Assembly (NCBI RefSeq): GCF_000214825.1
Contig: NC_015581.1
Location: 558,001-622,000 of the forward strand
DNA: 64,000 bases
Direction: 5' to 3'
Source of the DNA: Thiomicrospira cyclica ALM1
GTDB taxonomy: Bacteria > Pseudomonadota > Gammaproteobacteria > Thiomicrospirales > Thiomicrospiraceae
The notes under the pieces were generated by a model. The model was given only the letters and a program-made list of their open reading frames with translations. It searched no databases and was not told where the DNA came from. Both the position numbers and the translations under genes were made by a program. Positions 7,156 through 16,315 of this stretch are shown piece by piece; the stretch's first letter is position 1, and each line of letters starts with the position of its first letter.

Positions 7156-8043
7156 TCAGCGTTCAATGAGATTGAGAATGCGTTCAACTTCCTCAAATTC
7201 TTGGTGATCCACTTCAAAAAAGTTGAAGTCGTGTTGGCTAGTTTGTTGAAATAATAAGGCTTCAATAATTAAGTGACGTTGCGCGGCTGACACATTTTGG
7301 TTGCTGACTAATACCGTGGGCGCTAACAATTCTGAGGTGCGTAAAATCCGAATCGGGTAGCCCAGGTCAATAAAGCGCTGCGCCAGGCCTTCGGTGGTGG
7401 CCGCTGCGTGATAGTCTTGATGCACCACGGACATGATCGCTCGTTCATGGCGACCTAAAAAATTGTAAAAAGCCAGGTCGGTTAAATAGATTTCTTCTAG
7501 GCGTAAGAGTTGACGAATAATAAAGTGACCACTATACGAATGATAGGAACCAAAGGCTAGGCTGTGATGCTTTAGGTCGGCAAGCTCTTTAAAAGCGCTG
7601 TCCTGGTGCACCACAACCGCCGCACGATAAGAGGCTTCGGCAGCAATTAGTTGTAAGCTTTGTTCTTGTCGAGCCAGGTTTTTTTGCGTTTTGACAAACG
7701 CAGCGGCACCCATGTACGCCAAATCGACCTCTCCTAGACTTAGGCGTTGAATCTGATCTTCGTAGCTTTGACTAATGTAAAGTTGCACAGGTTGTTGCAG
7801 CAAGGTCGACAAATAGTCCGTGAGCGGTTTAAAACGTTGGTTTATTTGCGAGGGCATTTCATAGGGAAGCACCGCCAGCACCAGGCCTGCTGCTGAGGTT
7901 TCGTTGGCGTGCTCTATGGCGGACGAGGTGACGTGCACTGGAGTGACCAGTGATGGCCTAAGCCAGAGTAGGAAAAGTACAATTGCGAGCAGCATTAGCC
8001 CCGCGAAACTCGCCAGTACTAGCAGCAGGCGCCTACTAGCCAT
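7156..8043 (-). CDS. PhnD-like periplasmic substrate-binding protein
   Basis: 295 residues with one N-terminal hydrophobic segment (about 4-27) that could be a signal anchor. The body matches the PhnD / phosphate-phosphonate ABC binding-protein fold: VLPYEMPSQINQRFKPLTDYLSTLL, LSLGEVDLAYMGAAAFV, the SYHSYSGHFIIRQLL segment and VSNQNVSAAQRHLIIEALL. Proteins of this family also serve as sensor input domains or free binding proteins. No ABC permease or ATPase gene of a phosphonate system is adjacent. The start overlaps the end of uup by 8 bases, so it is probably cotranscribed with uup. The ligand is unknown. Confidence 0.75.
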   Translation of the reverse strand: MASRRLLLVLASFAGLMLLAIVLFLLWLRPSLVTPVHVTSSAIEHANETSAAGLVLAVLPYEMPSQINQRFKPLTDYLSTLLQQPVQLYISQSYEDQIQRLSLGEVDLAYMGAAAFVKTQKNLARQEQSLQLIAAEASYRAAVVVHQDSAFKELADLKHHSLAFGSYHSYSGHFIIRQLLRLEEIYLTDLAFYNFLGRHERAIMSVVHQDYHAAATTEGLAQRFIDLGYPIRILRTSELLAPTVLVSNQNVSAAQRHLIIEALLFQQTSQHDFNFFEVDHQEFEEVERILNLIER

Positions 8044-9922
8044 TTACCAAGCCTTCGAGTTCTTCCCAGCGTTCAAAGGCCTGCTCGAGTTCCTGTTCCT
8101 TATGTTGAATTTTGGCCAGGTGTTTATCAATCTTGGTTTGTTCTTGCTGATAAAAATCCGGCTCGGCAATTTGGCCGCTCAGGGTTTCAAGTTGCGTTTC
8201 GAGCTGTTCGATTAAGCCGGGCAGGGCATCGTATTCGCGCTGGTCTTTATAGCTGAGTTTTTTCTCAGTTTTGGGCGCGGGGGCTTGCGTGGCGTTTTTG
8301 GTTTGTTTATTTGCGCTGCTTTTGTTGGCGCCGGCATTCGCCTCAAGGTTGGGGCGTTGGCGTAACCAATCGTCATACCCGCCGACATACTCATTTACCA
8401 GGCCTGGTGCATCAAACACAATTGAGCTGGTGACCACATTATTTAAAAAGGCGCGGTCATGGCTGACAATCAGCACCGTGCCTTGATAATTTAATAACAG
8501 GTCTTCCAATAGCTCCAGGGTTTCAACATCCAGGTCGTTGGTGGGTTCGTCGAGTATCAATAAATTCGACGGCTTAGCAAACACCTGCGCGAGTAATAAA
8601 CGATTACGTTCCCCACCCGACAACGATTTGACCGGCTGACGCGCTCGATCTGGTGCAAACAGGAAATCACTTAGGTAGCCGATAATGTGTTTGCGCTGAC
8701 CATTGATTTCCACATAGTCGCTCGAATCCATGACGTTTTCCGCCACCGATAATTCTTCATTTAGCTTGGCGCGGTGCTGGTCAAAGTAGGCGATTTGCAA
8801 GTTGGTACCGAGTTCAACCTTGCCTTGTTGCGGCTGTTCTTGTCCCAGCAATAGTTTTAATAGCGTCGATTTGCCACAGCCATTTGGGCCAATGAGACCG
8901 ACTTTATCACCGCGCATAATCACCGTTGAAAAGTCTTGCACAATGGTTTTATCCGGCCAGCCAAAGCAGAGGTGTTCAATCTTAATGACTTTTTTACCAG
9001 AGGTATCAGCAACATTGACTTGCAGATTGGCGCTGCCTTGTTGGCTACGGCGAGCTTGGCGTTCGAGGCGCAGTTTTTCCAGTGCGCGAACACGACCTTC
9101 GTTGCGGGTGCGGCGGGCTTTGATGCCTTGGCGAATCCAGACTTCTTCTTGGGCTAATTTTTTATCAAACTCGGAATTTGATTTCGCTTCGGATTCTAAT
9201 TGCGCTTGTTTGCGTTCTAAATAGGTAGCGTAATCGCAGTCCCAACTATAAAGTTGGCCACGATCGACTTCGACGATACGCGTCGCCAGTGCTTGTAAAA
9301 ATGCCCGGTCATGGGTAATAAACACCAGCGCACAGCGTAAATTTTTAACAAAGCCTTCTAACCACTGAATGGAGGGAATATCTAAATGGTTGGTCGGTTC
9401 ATCGAGCAGGAGAATGTCGGGTTTTTGAATCAGCGCCTGAGCCAATAACACGCGGCGTTTCATGCCGCCGGACAGCGAAGCAAATTCATCATCCGCAGGC
9501 AGGTCGAGCTTGGACAGGATGGTATCTACCTGCTGATTCATGTCCCAGCCGTTTTGGGCTTCGATTTTGTGTTGCAGTTTTTCTAGCTGATCCATATCGC
9601 CTTCGAGCGCGGCATGGTGGTAGGCTTTCAGGGTTTCGCCAATATCGCCCAGCCCCAGCGCGACCACATCAAACACCGAGCCTTGAATATCATGCGGCAC
9701 GTCCTGCTGTAATTTGGCAATTTTCACGCCATCTTGCACGATACGACTGCCCTCGTCGGCGGGCTGAATGCCTTCAATGACTTTCAGCAGGGTGGATTTG
9801 CCTTCACCGTTGCGCCCGACGATACAGACACGTTCGCCGGTTTCAACTTGAAAGTGAATTTTATTGAGTAACGGGGCGGCGCCAAAACTGAGCGAGATAT
9901 CGCGTAAAAATAATAAAGCCAT
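8036..9922 (-). CDS. uup: ABC-F family ATPase Uup
   Basis: 628 residues with two ATP-binding cassettes and no membrane segments. Cassette 1 has Walker A GRNGEGKST (36-44) and signature LSGGMKRR; cassette 2 has GPNGCGKST and LSGGERNR, each with LLLDEPTNHLD or LILDEPTNDLD. A charged coiled-coil C-terminal extension (from about 560) distinguishes Uup from other ABC-F proteins. Uup is a cytoplasmic DNA-binding / ribosome-associated ATPase that affects transposon excision and translation. It is followed by the overlapping PhnD-like gene and preceded, with 3 bases between, by a thioredoxin-like gene. Confidence 0.93.
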   Translation of the reverse strand: MALLFLRDISLSFGAAPLLNKIHFQVETGERVCIVGRNGEGKSTLLKVIEGIQPADEGSRIVQDGVKIAKLQQDVPHDIQGSVFDVVALGLGDIGETLKAYHHAALEGDMDQLEKLQHKIEAQNGWDMNQQVDTILSKLDLPADDEFASLSGGMKRRVLLAQALIQKPDILLLDEPTNHLDIPSIQWLEGFVKNLRCALVFITHDRAFLQALATRIVEVDRGQLYSWDCDYATYLERKQAQLESEAKSNSEFDKKLAQEEVWIRQGIKARRTRNEGRVRALEKLRLERQARRSQQGSANLQVNVADTSGKKVIKIEHLCFGWPDKTIVQDFSTVIMRGDKVGLIGPNGCGKSTLLKLLLGQEQPQQGKVELGTNLQIAYFDQHRAKLNEELSVAENVMDSSDYVEINGQRKHIIGYLSDFLFAPDRARQPVKSLSGGERNRLLLAQVFAKPSNLLILDEPTNDLDVETLELLEDLLLNYQGTVLIVSHDRAFLNNVVTSSIVFDAPGLVNEYVGGYDDWLRQRPNLEANAGANKSSANKQTKNATQAPAPKTEKKLSYKDQREYDALPGLIEQLETQLETLSGQIAEPDFYQQEQTKIDKHLAKIQHKEQELEQAFERWEELEGLVNG

Positions 9923-9925
9923 GAT

Positions 9926-10528
9926 TTAGGGGGTTTCCAAAAGAGTTGCGGATGAATGATGAGTGATGTTTTGGGTGCTTTGAGTGTTTTGCTTGGCAAA
10001 ATGTCGAGACCACCAGAGGCGCGCACGCAGCCCCCAGCTCGAAGTGACACCGACTTCGACAAATTGGACATCGCCATAGCGATTAATAATAAAATCGGCC
10101 GGTACGGCTTTGGCACCGTAGCGGCGAAATAACTGACCGTCTTGATCATTAATAATCCAGGCCGGATTCATGCCGTGTTCTTGTGCATAGGCTAAGAGCT
10201 CCGCATCAGTACCCGACTGGGTTGCGATACTCAGTACCCGATAGTCTTGTGCGATTTTTTCAACGCCATCGCGTGAAAAGGTACAGATAGGGCACCAGGT
10301 CGCCCAAAAATGAATCAGTAGCGCATCACCCTGCAATTCGCTGAGTTGAATGGTGTCACCGCTCAGCGTCTGAACTTGAAAGTCGGGGGCTTGATCGCGC
10401 ACAACATCGCCCTGAAAATACGGCCGCAGCAGTAAATAAATAACTAAGGCACCGATGAGCCAAATCGTGTTATTAATCCAGGGGTTGCGCCAGGCCTGCT
10501 TAATTTTTTGTTGCCAGTTAGGGGTCAT
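9926..10528 (-). CDS. Membrane-anchored thioredoxin-like (TlpA/ScsD-type) protein
   Basis: 200 residues. One N-terminal membrane segment (about 20-36, NTIWLIGALVIYLLLRPYF) anchors a periplasmic AhpC/TSA-Redoxin domain with the active site FWATWCPICTFSRDGVEK. The Cys pair WCPIC is the thiol-disulfide exchange site. The sequence order resembles protein disulfide oxidoreductases of the ScsD group. The start overlaps the stop of yrfG by 4 bases and uup follows after 3 bases, suggesting a yrfG-redoxin-uup transcript. Exact redox partner unknown. Confidence 0.85.
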   Translation of the reverse strand: MTPNWQQKIKQAWRNPWINNTIWLIGALVIYLLLRPYFQGDVVRDQAPDFQVQTLSGDTIQLSELQGDALLIHFWATWCPICTFSRDGVEKIAQDYRVLSIATQSGTDAELLAYAQEHGMNPAWIINDQDGQLFRRYGAKAVPADFIINRYGDVQFVEVGVTSSWGLRARLWWSRHFAKQNTQSTQNITHHSSATLLETP

Positions 10529-11208
10529 GTTTTGACCTGATTATCTAACAGGGGCGGCATGATTTCAGTATAAAACTCAAAAAAATCATAGCCTTGCGGG
10601 TCTATTTTATCGAGGTGTGGGCTAACGTGAATAGCGGCCAGTAAATATTTAATGCCGAATGTTTCTGCCGTTTGTAAGGCGCGAATATTGTCGTCAATGA
10701 GTAAGGTGCGTTCCGGATCAAACGGAAAATCTTGCTGAATTTTGGACCAAAGTGAGGGGTCTTCTTTGGGACAGCGATAATCATGCGCCGAGATCATATG
10801 GTCAAAATAGGGCGCAATTTGCGTCATTTCGAGCTTAAGCGCCAATGCATCGCGATGCGCATTGGTCACCATAATGACTTGTTTGTGATTTTTTTTCAGG
10901 GCATCTAGAAAAACCAACACATCGGGATGGGCGCGAATCAGGTGTTTTATATCGTGTTTTAAATCGGCAACCGATAACTCGAAGCGTTCGCTCCAGTAGT
11001 CCAAGCAATACCAATTGAGTGTGCCGGTTTGTTCGGTTATGGCTGTGCGCACAGTATGCTGAGCATCCGCTAGGGAGAGTTGGTGGTGTTCGGCATAGGC
11101 CTTAGGTAGATAATCCATCCAAAATGTCCAATCAAAATGCAAATCAAGCAGGGTGCCATCCATGTCTAAAAGAATGGTGTCAATTTCTTGCCAGCGGTCT
11201 GGATGCAT
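10525..11208 (-). CDS. yrfG: HAD-family GMP/IMP nucleotidase YrfG
   Basis: 227 residues, a soluble HAD hydrolase. Motif I is LLDMDGTLLDL (nucleophile Asp and acid Asp), motif II is VMVTNAH, and motif IV is TLLIDDNIRAL. The HFDWTFWMDYLPKAYAEHH region after motif I is characteristic of YrfG, which dephosphorylates GMP and IMP. The SD sequence AAGGAGTTAGA lies directly upstream. It is the first gene of a run with the thioredoxin-like gene and uup and is divergent from nudE. Confidence 0.88.
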   Translation of the reverse strand: MHPDRWQEIDTILLDMDGTLLDLHFDWTFWMDYLPKAYAEHHQLSLADAQHTVRTAITEQTGTLNWYCLDYWSERFELSVADLKHDIKHLIRAHPDVLVFLDALKKNHKQVIMVTNAHRDALALKLEMTQIAPYFDHMISAHDYRCPKEDPSLWSKIQQDFPFDPERTLLIDDNIRALQTAETFGIKYLLAAIHVSPHLDKIDPQGYDFFEFYTEIMPPLLDNQVKT

Positions 11209-11298
11209 TCTAACTCCTTGGTTTGGTTGCTCAATGATGGGCTTTCACTTATGATGCTCTGATTATAACGGTATTTAAATGCTACTTAAACCGAATGG

Positions 11299-11889
11299 AT
11301 GGCCAGTATGAAGGAAAAGACGCGTTTGCCGAATTTATTGCCATTAGAAGGCCCGCAATTACTGGAAACTCAACCATTACTAAAAACGCGTTTGTTTTGT
11401 ATTGAGCAGCAAGCCTTGTGTTTTAGTAACGGTGTCACCGCTCATTATGAGCGCTTAGTATCGCAAAGTCATGGTGCGGTATTAGTGGTACCCGTCACGA
11501 CCGATGGCCTGGTTTTAATCCGTGAGTGGAGTGCCGGCGTTGGTCGTTATGAGCTTGGTTTTCCAAAGGGCAAAATTGACCCGGGTGAGACTTGGCAGGA
11601 TGCGACTGCGCGTGAGTGCCAGGAAGAAATTGGTTTTCGACCAACGCAGCTGACCTTGCTTGACAAGGTGTCGTTGGCCGCCAGCTATATGGATCACCAT
11701 ACCCATTTAGTGTTAGCGCAAGCTCTGGAGATTTCAGGTTCGGACGCCGGCGATGAACCGGAGCCCTTAGAAATTGTGCACTGGCCTATAGATGATTGGC
11801 CTGAGCTGGTAGCCCATCCCGAATTTAGTGAAGGCCGTGCCTATGCCGCTTTATTTTTAACCTTAACCCATTTAGGAAAGCTTTCTTGA
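11299..11889 (+). CDS. nudE: ADP compounds hydrolase NudE (Nudix family)
   Basis: 196 residues with a complete Nudix box, GKIDPGETWQDATARECQEEIGF (G-x5-E-x7-REUXEE pattern), near residues 94-116. NudE hydrolyses ADP-ribose, NADH and diadenosine polyphosphates. The following gene, cysQ, starts within its last codons, the same nudE-cysQ coupling seen in E. coli, which supports a role in clearing 3',5'-bisphosphate and ADP-linked by-products. The start could be ATG 11299 or the next ATG at 11308; no strong SD is visible. Confidence 0.9.
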   Translation: MASMKEKTRLPNLLPLEGPQLLETQPLLKTRLFCIEQQALCFSNGVTAHYERLVSQSHGAVLVVPVTTDGLVLIREWSAGVGRYELGFPKGKIDPGETWQDATARECQEEIGFRPTQLTLLDKVSLAASYMDHHTHLVLAQALEISGSDAGDEPEPLEIVHWPIDDWPELVAHPEFSEGRAYAALFLTLTHLGKLS

Positions 11890-12710
11890 ACCTATCGCAA
11901 CAAGATTACCAGGCCTGGTTGCCTGAGGTGTGCCACTTGGCACGGTATGCGGGTACTGTCATTATGGATATTTACCAATGCCCAGATTGTCATGTCGAGC
12001 AGAAACAGGATGGTTCACCAGTAACCGCGGCTGACCGTATGGCTGATCAACTGATTCGTGAAGGGTTGGCCAAGTTAACACCTCATATTCCGGTCGTTAG
12101 TGAAGAGAATCTTGCCAATACGCCCTATGAGCAACGACAGTGCTGGTCGTGTTTTTGGTTAGTTGACCCGTTAGATGGCACGAAGGAATTTGTGGAGCGT
12201 ACTGATGAATTTTGCGTCAATATTGCGTTGGTGCTGGATGGTGTGGCGCGTCTGGGAGTGATTTTTGCGCCTGTAACCAATCAAATGTTTAGTGCGTATG
12301 AAGGTGGTGAGGCAACACTAGCCCAGGATGGCCGATTACAGCGATTAACAACGCGTGTACCGGCTAAAGCGCCGATCAAAGTCACCGCAAGTCGTCGTCA
12401 TGGGCGTCGGTTAGATCGGGTGTTAGAAACCTTAACGCCGGCTGGCGTAGATTATTTACCCATGGGTTCTGCTTTAAAATCCTGCTTGGTTGCCAGTGGT
12501 CAGGCTGATATTTATCCGAGATTTGGCCCGACATCTCATTGGGATACAGCGGCTTCTCAAGTGATTGTTGAAGCCGCGGGTGGTGCGTTGCTGGATATGT
12601 CCTTGCAACCCTTGCGTTATTTTCCGACCGAAGATTTATTGAACCCACATTTCGTGGTGATTGGTGATATTGCTTGGTTGCAGGAGCGGGAAGGTTTGCT
12701 TGATAGTTAA
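11886..12710 (+). CDS. cysQ: 3'(2'),5'-bisphosphate nucleotidase CysQ
   Basis: 274 residues, inositol-monophosphatase superfamily. Metal-site motifs are SEEN (about 80), WLVDPLDGTKEFVERTDEF (about 97-115) and the C-terminal SHWDTAASQVIVEAAGG. The GTKEF variant of the DPxDGT motif is typical of CysQ rather than of true inositol phosphatases. It recycles 3'-phosphoadenosine 5'-phosphate from sulfate assimilation to AMP. The start is a TTG that overlaps the nudE stop by 4 bases (TTGA). Confidence 0.93.
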   Translation: MNLSQQDYQAWLPEVCHLARYAGTVIMDIYQCPDCHVEQKQDGSPVTAADRMADQLIREGLAKLTPHIPVVSEENLANTPYEQRQCWSCFWLVDPLDGTKEFVERTDEFCVNIALVLDGVARLGVIFAPVTNQMFSAYEGGEATLAQDGRLQRLTTRVPAKAPIKVTASRRHGRRLDRVLETLTPAGVDYLPMGSALKSCLVASGQADIYPRFGPTSHWDTAASQVIVEAAGGALLDMSLQPLRYFPTEDLLNPHFVVIGDIAWLQEREGLLDS

Positions 12711-12719
12711 AGTGACGTT

Positions 12720-12753
12720 AAAAAAGGATCGCCTGCCCAGTTGGTAGGCGATC
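12720..12753 (-). terminator. Terminator between cysQ and hemL
   Basis: GATCGCCT (12727-12734) pairs with AGGCGATC (12746-12753). On the minus strand the stem is followed by CC and a T-run (12720-12725), so it ends hemL transcription and also separates the convergent cysQ. Confidence 0.8.
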
Positions 12754-12773
12754 GGTTGAAAGAAAACTAGCTT

Positions 12774-14057
12774 TTAAACCAGCGTTGCCATCACTTTATC
12801 AGCAGCAGCAATAGTTTTAGCGATGTCTTCTTCGGTATGCATGATAGAAATAAAGCCGGCTTCATAGGCCGAGGGTGCTAAGTAAACCCCTTCTTGTAAC
12901 ATGCCATGGTAAAAGCGTTTAAACCGTTCCATATGGCCCTGGGTAACTTGGGCAAAGCGTGAAATAGATTTTTCTTCGCTAAAGAAAAAGCCAAACATAC
13001 CGCCGGCATGGTTGGTAGTAAATGGAATCTGGTGCTTGTCCGCGACCTGTTGTAATCCCTGTACGAGTTGAAGAGTTTTGGCCTCTAGGCGATCATAAAA
13101 ATCAGCTTCTTTGAGCATGTGAAGTGTGGTTAAGCCCGCTGCCATGGCAATAGGATTCCCCGATAAGGTACCTGCTTGATAGACTGGACCAAGCGGCGCA
13201 ATGTGACTCATGATCGCTTTTTTGCCGCCGAACGCGCCAACCGGCATACCGCCACCGATGACCTTGCCGTAGGTGGTTAAATCCGCCTGAACGCCATAAC
13301 GTCCTTGTGCGCCTTGCAAACCGACACGAAAGCCGCACATGACCTCATCGAAAATCAACACACTGCCGTGTTCATCACAGACTTCACGAAGGGTTTCTAA
13401 AAAACCAGGTTCCGGCAGAATGCAGTTCATGTTGCCAGCTACCGGTTCAACGATAATGCAGGCCACTTGATCGCCAATTTCACTAAAGACCTTGCGGACT
13501 TCATCGGCATCGTTATGCGTTAGGGTAATCGTATGGTTTGCGAGTGAATCGGGAACCCCAGGGGATGAAGGCACGCCTAAGGTTAGCGCGCCCGATCCTG
13601 CTTTAACCAATAGTGAGTCAGAATGGCCGTGGTAGCAACCTTCAAATTTAACAATCTTGTCTCGTCCGGTATAGCCTCGGGCTAAGCGGATGGCGGTCAT
13701 GGTAGCTTCAGTGCCCGAACTGACCATTCTCACCATTTCAATGCTCGGTACCAGCTCGCACACCAAGTCTGCCATGGTGGTTTCCATTACGGTTGGTGCC
13801 CCAAACGTCAATCCAAACTCCGCTTGACGTTGTACGGCAGCGATCACGTCTGGATGCGCATGACCTAAAATAGCCGGACCCCAAGATCCAACATAGTCGA
13901 TATATTGTTTGTTGTCTTCGTCGGTTAAATAGGCGCCTTTCGCCGCTTTAAAAAAGACGGGGTCGCCACCAACGCTTTTAAAAGCGCGAACGGGCGAGTT
14001 GACCCCGCCAGGAATGTGTTTTTGTGCCGCTATAAATAGATCGTGAGAACGTGACAT
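12774..14057 (-). CDS. hemL: Glutamate-1-semialdehyde 2,1-aminomutase
   Basis: 427 residues from the ATG at 14057 ([26 protein letters not shown]), with AAGGAA as SD. The longer open frame to 14123 only runs back into the rhodanese gene and is not needed. HemL is the PLP enzyme that converts glutamate-1-semialdehyde to 5-aminolevulinate in the C5 haem pathway. The PLP Lys is in [17 protein letters not shown], and [11 protein letters not shown] holds the PLP-binding Asp. The length is standard for the family. Confidence 0.96.
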   Translation of the reverse strand: MSRSHDLFIAAQKHIPGGVNSPVRAFKSVGGDPVFFKAAKGAYLTDEDNKQYIDYVGSWGPAILGHAHPDVIAAVQRQAEFGLTFGAPTVMETTMADLVCELVPSIEMVRMVSSGTEATMTAIRLARGYTGRDKIVKFEGCYHGHSDSLLVKAGSGALTLGVPSSPGVPDSLANHTITLTHNDADEVRKVFSEIGDQVACIIVEPVAGNMNCILPEPGFLETLREVCDEHGSVLIFDEVMCGFRVGLQGAQGRYGVQADLTTYGKVIGGGMPVGAFGGKKAIMSHIAPLGPVYQAGTLSGNPIAMAAGLTTLHMLKEADFYDRLEAKTLQLVQGLQQVADKHQIPFTTNHAGGMFGFFFSEEKSISRFAQVTQGHMERFKRFYHGMLQEGVYLAPSAYEAGFISIMHTEEDIAKTIAAADKVMATLV

Positions 14058-14073
14058 AATTTCCTTCTTAAAC

Positions 14074-14493
14074 TTATTCAGACCAAGCGCTGTAACCGTT
14101 AAAAAGAACACGGGCTTGGTCATAACCTACCAAACGTAGAGCCATGTGTGCTTTTGACGATAAAATCCCAGTATCACAATAAAGAACAATCATTTTATCG
14201 TCAGGAATTTGATCGAGATCGCTTAAGACATATCGCCAATCGATATTGACTGCGCCAGGAATGTGACTTTGGTTGAAATCCTGTTCTTGGCGTGCATCAA
14301 TAATAAAGATTTCTTGCTCGTTCATCATGGCTTTCAATTGGTCAGCGGTAATAACACCATCACCGAAAGCGGCCATTTCCATGTAGTCTTGTAGCACGGC
14401 GATTAAATCATCGTGATCTACTGCTTTAACAGGCTGTGTTAGGGCTAGGCTCATGACGGATGCGGCAAGTAGGGGTTTGATGATAGCTTTCAT
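14074..14493 (-). CDS. Exported single-domain rhodanese-like protein
   Basis: 139 residues with a signal peptide (cleavage near QPVKA, about residue 24). The rhodanese domain shows [22 protein letters not shown] and the active-site loop [13 protein letters not shown] with catalytic Cys. Such periplasmic proteins carry persulfide sulfur. It follows a TlpA-type thioredoxin by 15 bases, so the two probably form an operon, consistent with periplasmic sulfur or thiol chemistry in a sulfur oxidizer. The sulfur donor and acceptor are not evident. Confidence 0.88.
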   Translation of the reverse strand: MKAIIKPLLAASVMSLALTQPVKAVDHDDLIAVLQDYMEMAAFGDGVITADQLKAMMNEQEIFIIDARQEQDFNQSHIPGAVNIDWRYVLSDLDQIPDDKMIVLYCDTGILSSKAHMALRLVGYDQARVLFNGYSAWSE

Positions 14494-14508
14494 AACATAT
14501 AACTCTTA

Positions 14509-15006
14509 TTAAAATTGTGGGCTTAGTTGATTAATGCGGGTATGTAAGAATTCCATATCGGCATCACCAATTTTGCGATAAACAATATTGCCATTTGGGG
14601 CAATTAAAAAGGTTGTCGGGGTTAGCCGAATATTGCCAAAGGCTTCACTCAAAGCGCCATCGGTGTCTTGAATAAAGTTGAACGGATAAGGGTTGGCTGC
14701 AATAAAGTTAGCCACATGGTGGGGTGGGTCATAATCCATAGAGATCGCTAGTAGTTCAAAACGATCACCATATTCTTCTTTGAGTTTGGCCAGGTCTGGC
14801 ATTTTAGTGATACAGCTCGGGCATGAGGTCGCCCAAAAGTTTACCAGCACCGGTTTTTTGGGTAGGTTGAGGTTTAGGGTTTGACCATCACTGGCCGTAA
14901 CTGTTACGACCGGTGCTTTTTCGCCACCTGATAGCGTGAAATAGGCTAACAACCCGATTAAAGCAGCAACAACTAAACCAAGGGACACAACCGATAAATT
15001 CTTCAT
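14509..15006 (-). CDS. TlpA-like periplasmic thioredoxin
   Basis: 165 residues. An N-terminal membrane/signal segment (about 4-26) is followed by a redoxin domain with active site FWATSCPSCITKMPDLAKL, Cys-Pro-Ser-Cys. TlpA/ResA-type proteins reduce disulfides in the periplasm, for example on apocytochromes or copper chaperones. It lies just upstream of the rhodanese-like gene on the same strand, with AGGAG-like SD (CAGGAGCCTTGAA). Confidence 0.9.
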   Translation of the reverse strand: MKNLSVVSLGLVVAALIGLLAYFTLSGGEKAPVVTVTASDGQTLNLNLPKKPVLVNFWATSCPSCITKMPDLAKLKEEYGDRFELLAISMDYDPPHHVANFIAANPYPFNFIQDTDGALSEAFGNIRLTPTTFLIAPNGNIVYRKIGDADMEFLHTRINQLSPQF

Positions 15007-15059
15007 TTCAAGGCTCCTGTTTACGCGTGGATTACTATTAGTTTGAATGACGCAAAGAA

Positions 15060-15725
15060 TTACTTGGCCGTTAGGGTTTCAACGCCATTTTTACCACCAC
15101 ATAAGAAAATATCGGCTTTACGGCACGCAAATAGTCCGTTGGTAACAACACCAACAATTTGGTTAATTTCCGTTTCTAGTGCGACAGGGTCTTTAATCAC
15201 AAGGCCATGAACGTCTAAAATTAAATTGCCATTGTCAGTGGTAAAGCCATCACGTAACACGGGTTCTCCGCCAAAACGTTTTACAATTTCGCGAGCAACA
15301 TAGCTGCGTGCCATGGGAATAACTTCGATAGGCAATGGGAACTTGCCTAAATGGGCTACTTTCTTGCTCTCATCAGCAATGCAGACGAATTGTTTGGCAA
15401 CAGCGAGCACAATTTTTTCACGGGTTAGGGCTCCGCCACCACCTTTGGTCAGGTGTAAACCTGGGTCTGCTTCATCCGCGCCATCAATATAGACAGAGAT
15501 TTCGTTAACGCTATTAAGATCTAAAACTGGAATACCGTGTTGACGTAAACGCGTGGCAGAGGCTTCTGAGCTAGCGACAGTGCCTTCAATAGTATGTTTA
15601 ATTTTGGCGAGTTCATCGATAAAGAAATTAGCGGTTGAACCTGTGCCAACACCGATAATGGTTTCTGGTACCACATAGTCGATAGCTGCTTGTGCAACGA
15701 GTTGTTTTAATTCATCTTGTGTCAT
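15060..15725 (-). CDS. rpiA: Ribose-5-phosphate isomerase A
   Basis: 221 residues from the ATG at 15725 ([18 protein letters not shown]), the normal length for RpiA. It interconverts ribose 5-phosphate and ribulose 5-phosphate in the pentose phosphate pathway and Calvin cycle. Conserved stretches are [35 protein letters not shown] and ADESKKV. An upstream in-frame extension to 15773 has no family support. Confidence 0.95.
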   Translation of the reverse strand: MTQDELKQLVAQAAIDYVVPETIIGVGTGSTANFFIDELAKIKHTIEGTVASSEASATRLRQHGIPVLDLNSVNEISVYIDGADEADPGLHLTKGGGGALTREKIVLAVAKQFVCIADESKKVAHLGKFPLPIEVIPMARSYVAREIVKRFGGEPVLRDGFTTDNGNLILDVHGLVIKDPVALETEINQIVGVVTNGLFACRKADIFLCGGKNGVETLTAK

Positions 15726-15866
15726 AGCGAGTATTACACCTTCAGTAAGTTGTAGTAAATAATATTTAAACAACCCATATTATCAAAGTTCTAAGGATTA
15801 TGGAAAGTTGATTAACTCAATTTATAGGATAGACTAATGGCGAATAAAACATAGAGGGGTGAAAAA

Positions 15867-16301
15867 ATGAGAAAGTTTGTGTGGTTGGGGTTTTTGATAA
15901 CGAGTTTATTGCTGACAGGCTGTTTAAAAAGTCAGCCATCGAATCTTGCCATTGAGGTCATGGCTAAGCGTTATTGGCATGACCAGTTAGCTATGCAACC
16001 CCATTTTCCAATTGATCGGGTGCGTATTGTCAGTCAGTTTCATGAGGTATCAGACCGTTATATTGCGGTTGTCGAGTATCATGTGACCAGTCAGTTGGAA
16101 GAGGCTCAGTTAATTAATTTAATACAACAGGCCGATGCGGCGGGGCGTGCGTCAGAATTTGATCAACAAGCGGTGCGGCAAGTTATTGAGCAACTCCCTA
16201 ATCGGTTTTTAGCCAATCAGCCCATGAGTTTTACCAAAACCTTGGCGTTTGCTGATGGGCCGCGCGGCTGGCTATTGGCCGAGGAGTTGGCTCGACCATA
16301 A
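15867..16301 (+). CDS. Small lipoprotein of unknown function
   Basis: 144 residues. A lipoprotein signal peptide ends in the lipobox LLLTGC, so the mature protein starts at Cys19 and should be membrane-anchored. The remaining 125 residues are polar with helical stretches and show no motif I recognise. The SD AGAGGGGTG precedes the ATG. It is convergent with lon, separated by only about 14 AT-rich bases (16302-16315). Confidence 0.75.
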   Translation: MRKFVWLGFLITSLLLTGCLKSQPSNLAIEVMAKRYWHDQLAMQPHFPIDRVRIVSQFHEVSDRYIAVVEYHVTSQLEEAQLINLIQQADAAGRASEFDQQAVRQVIEQLPNRFLANQPMSFTKTLAFADGPRGWLLAEELARP

Positions 16302-16315
16302 CTTTATTTTTTTAA

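Noticed and set aside
8802-9224. 140-codon plus-strand frame inside uup
   Set aside because: It overlaps a well-supported gene on the other strand and has no motif or start context.
14058-14123. N-terminal extension of hemL
   Set aside because: It runs into the rhodanese coding region, and MSRSHDLF at 14057 is the normal HemL start with an SD.
16302-16315. T-rich sequence between the lipoprotein gene and lon as a terminator
   Set aside because: No stem of useful strength precedes the T-run.
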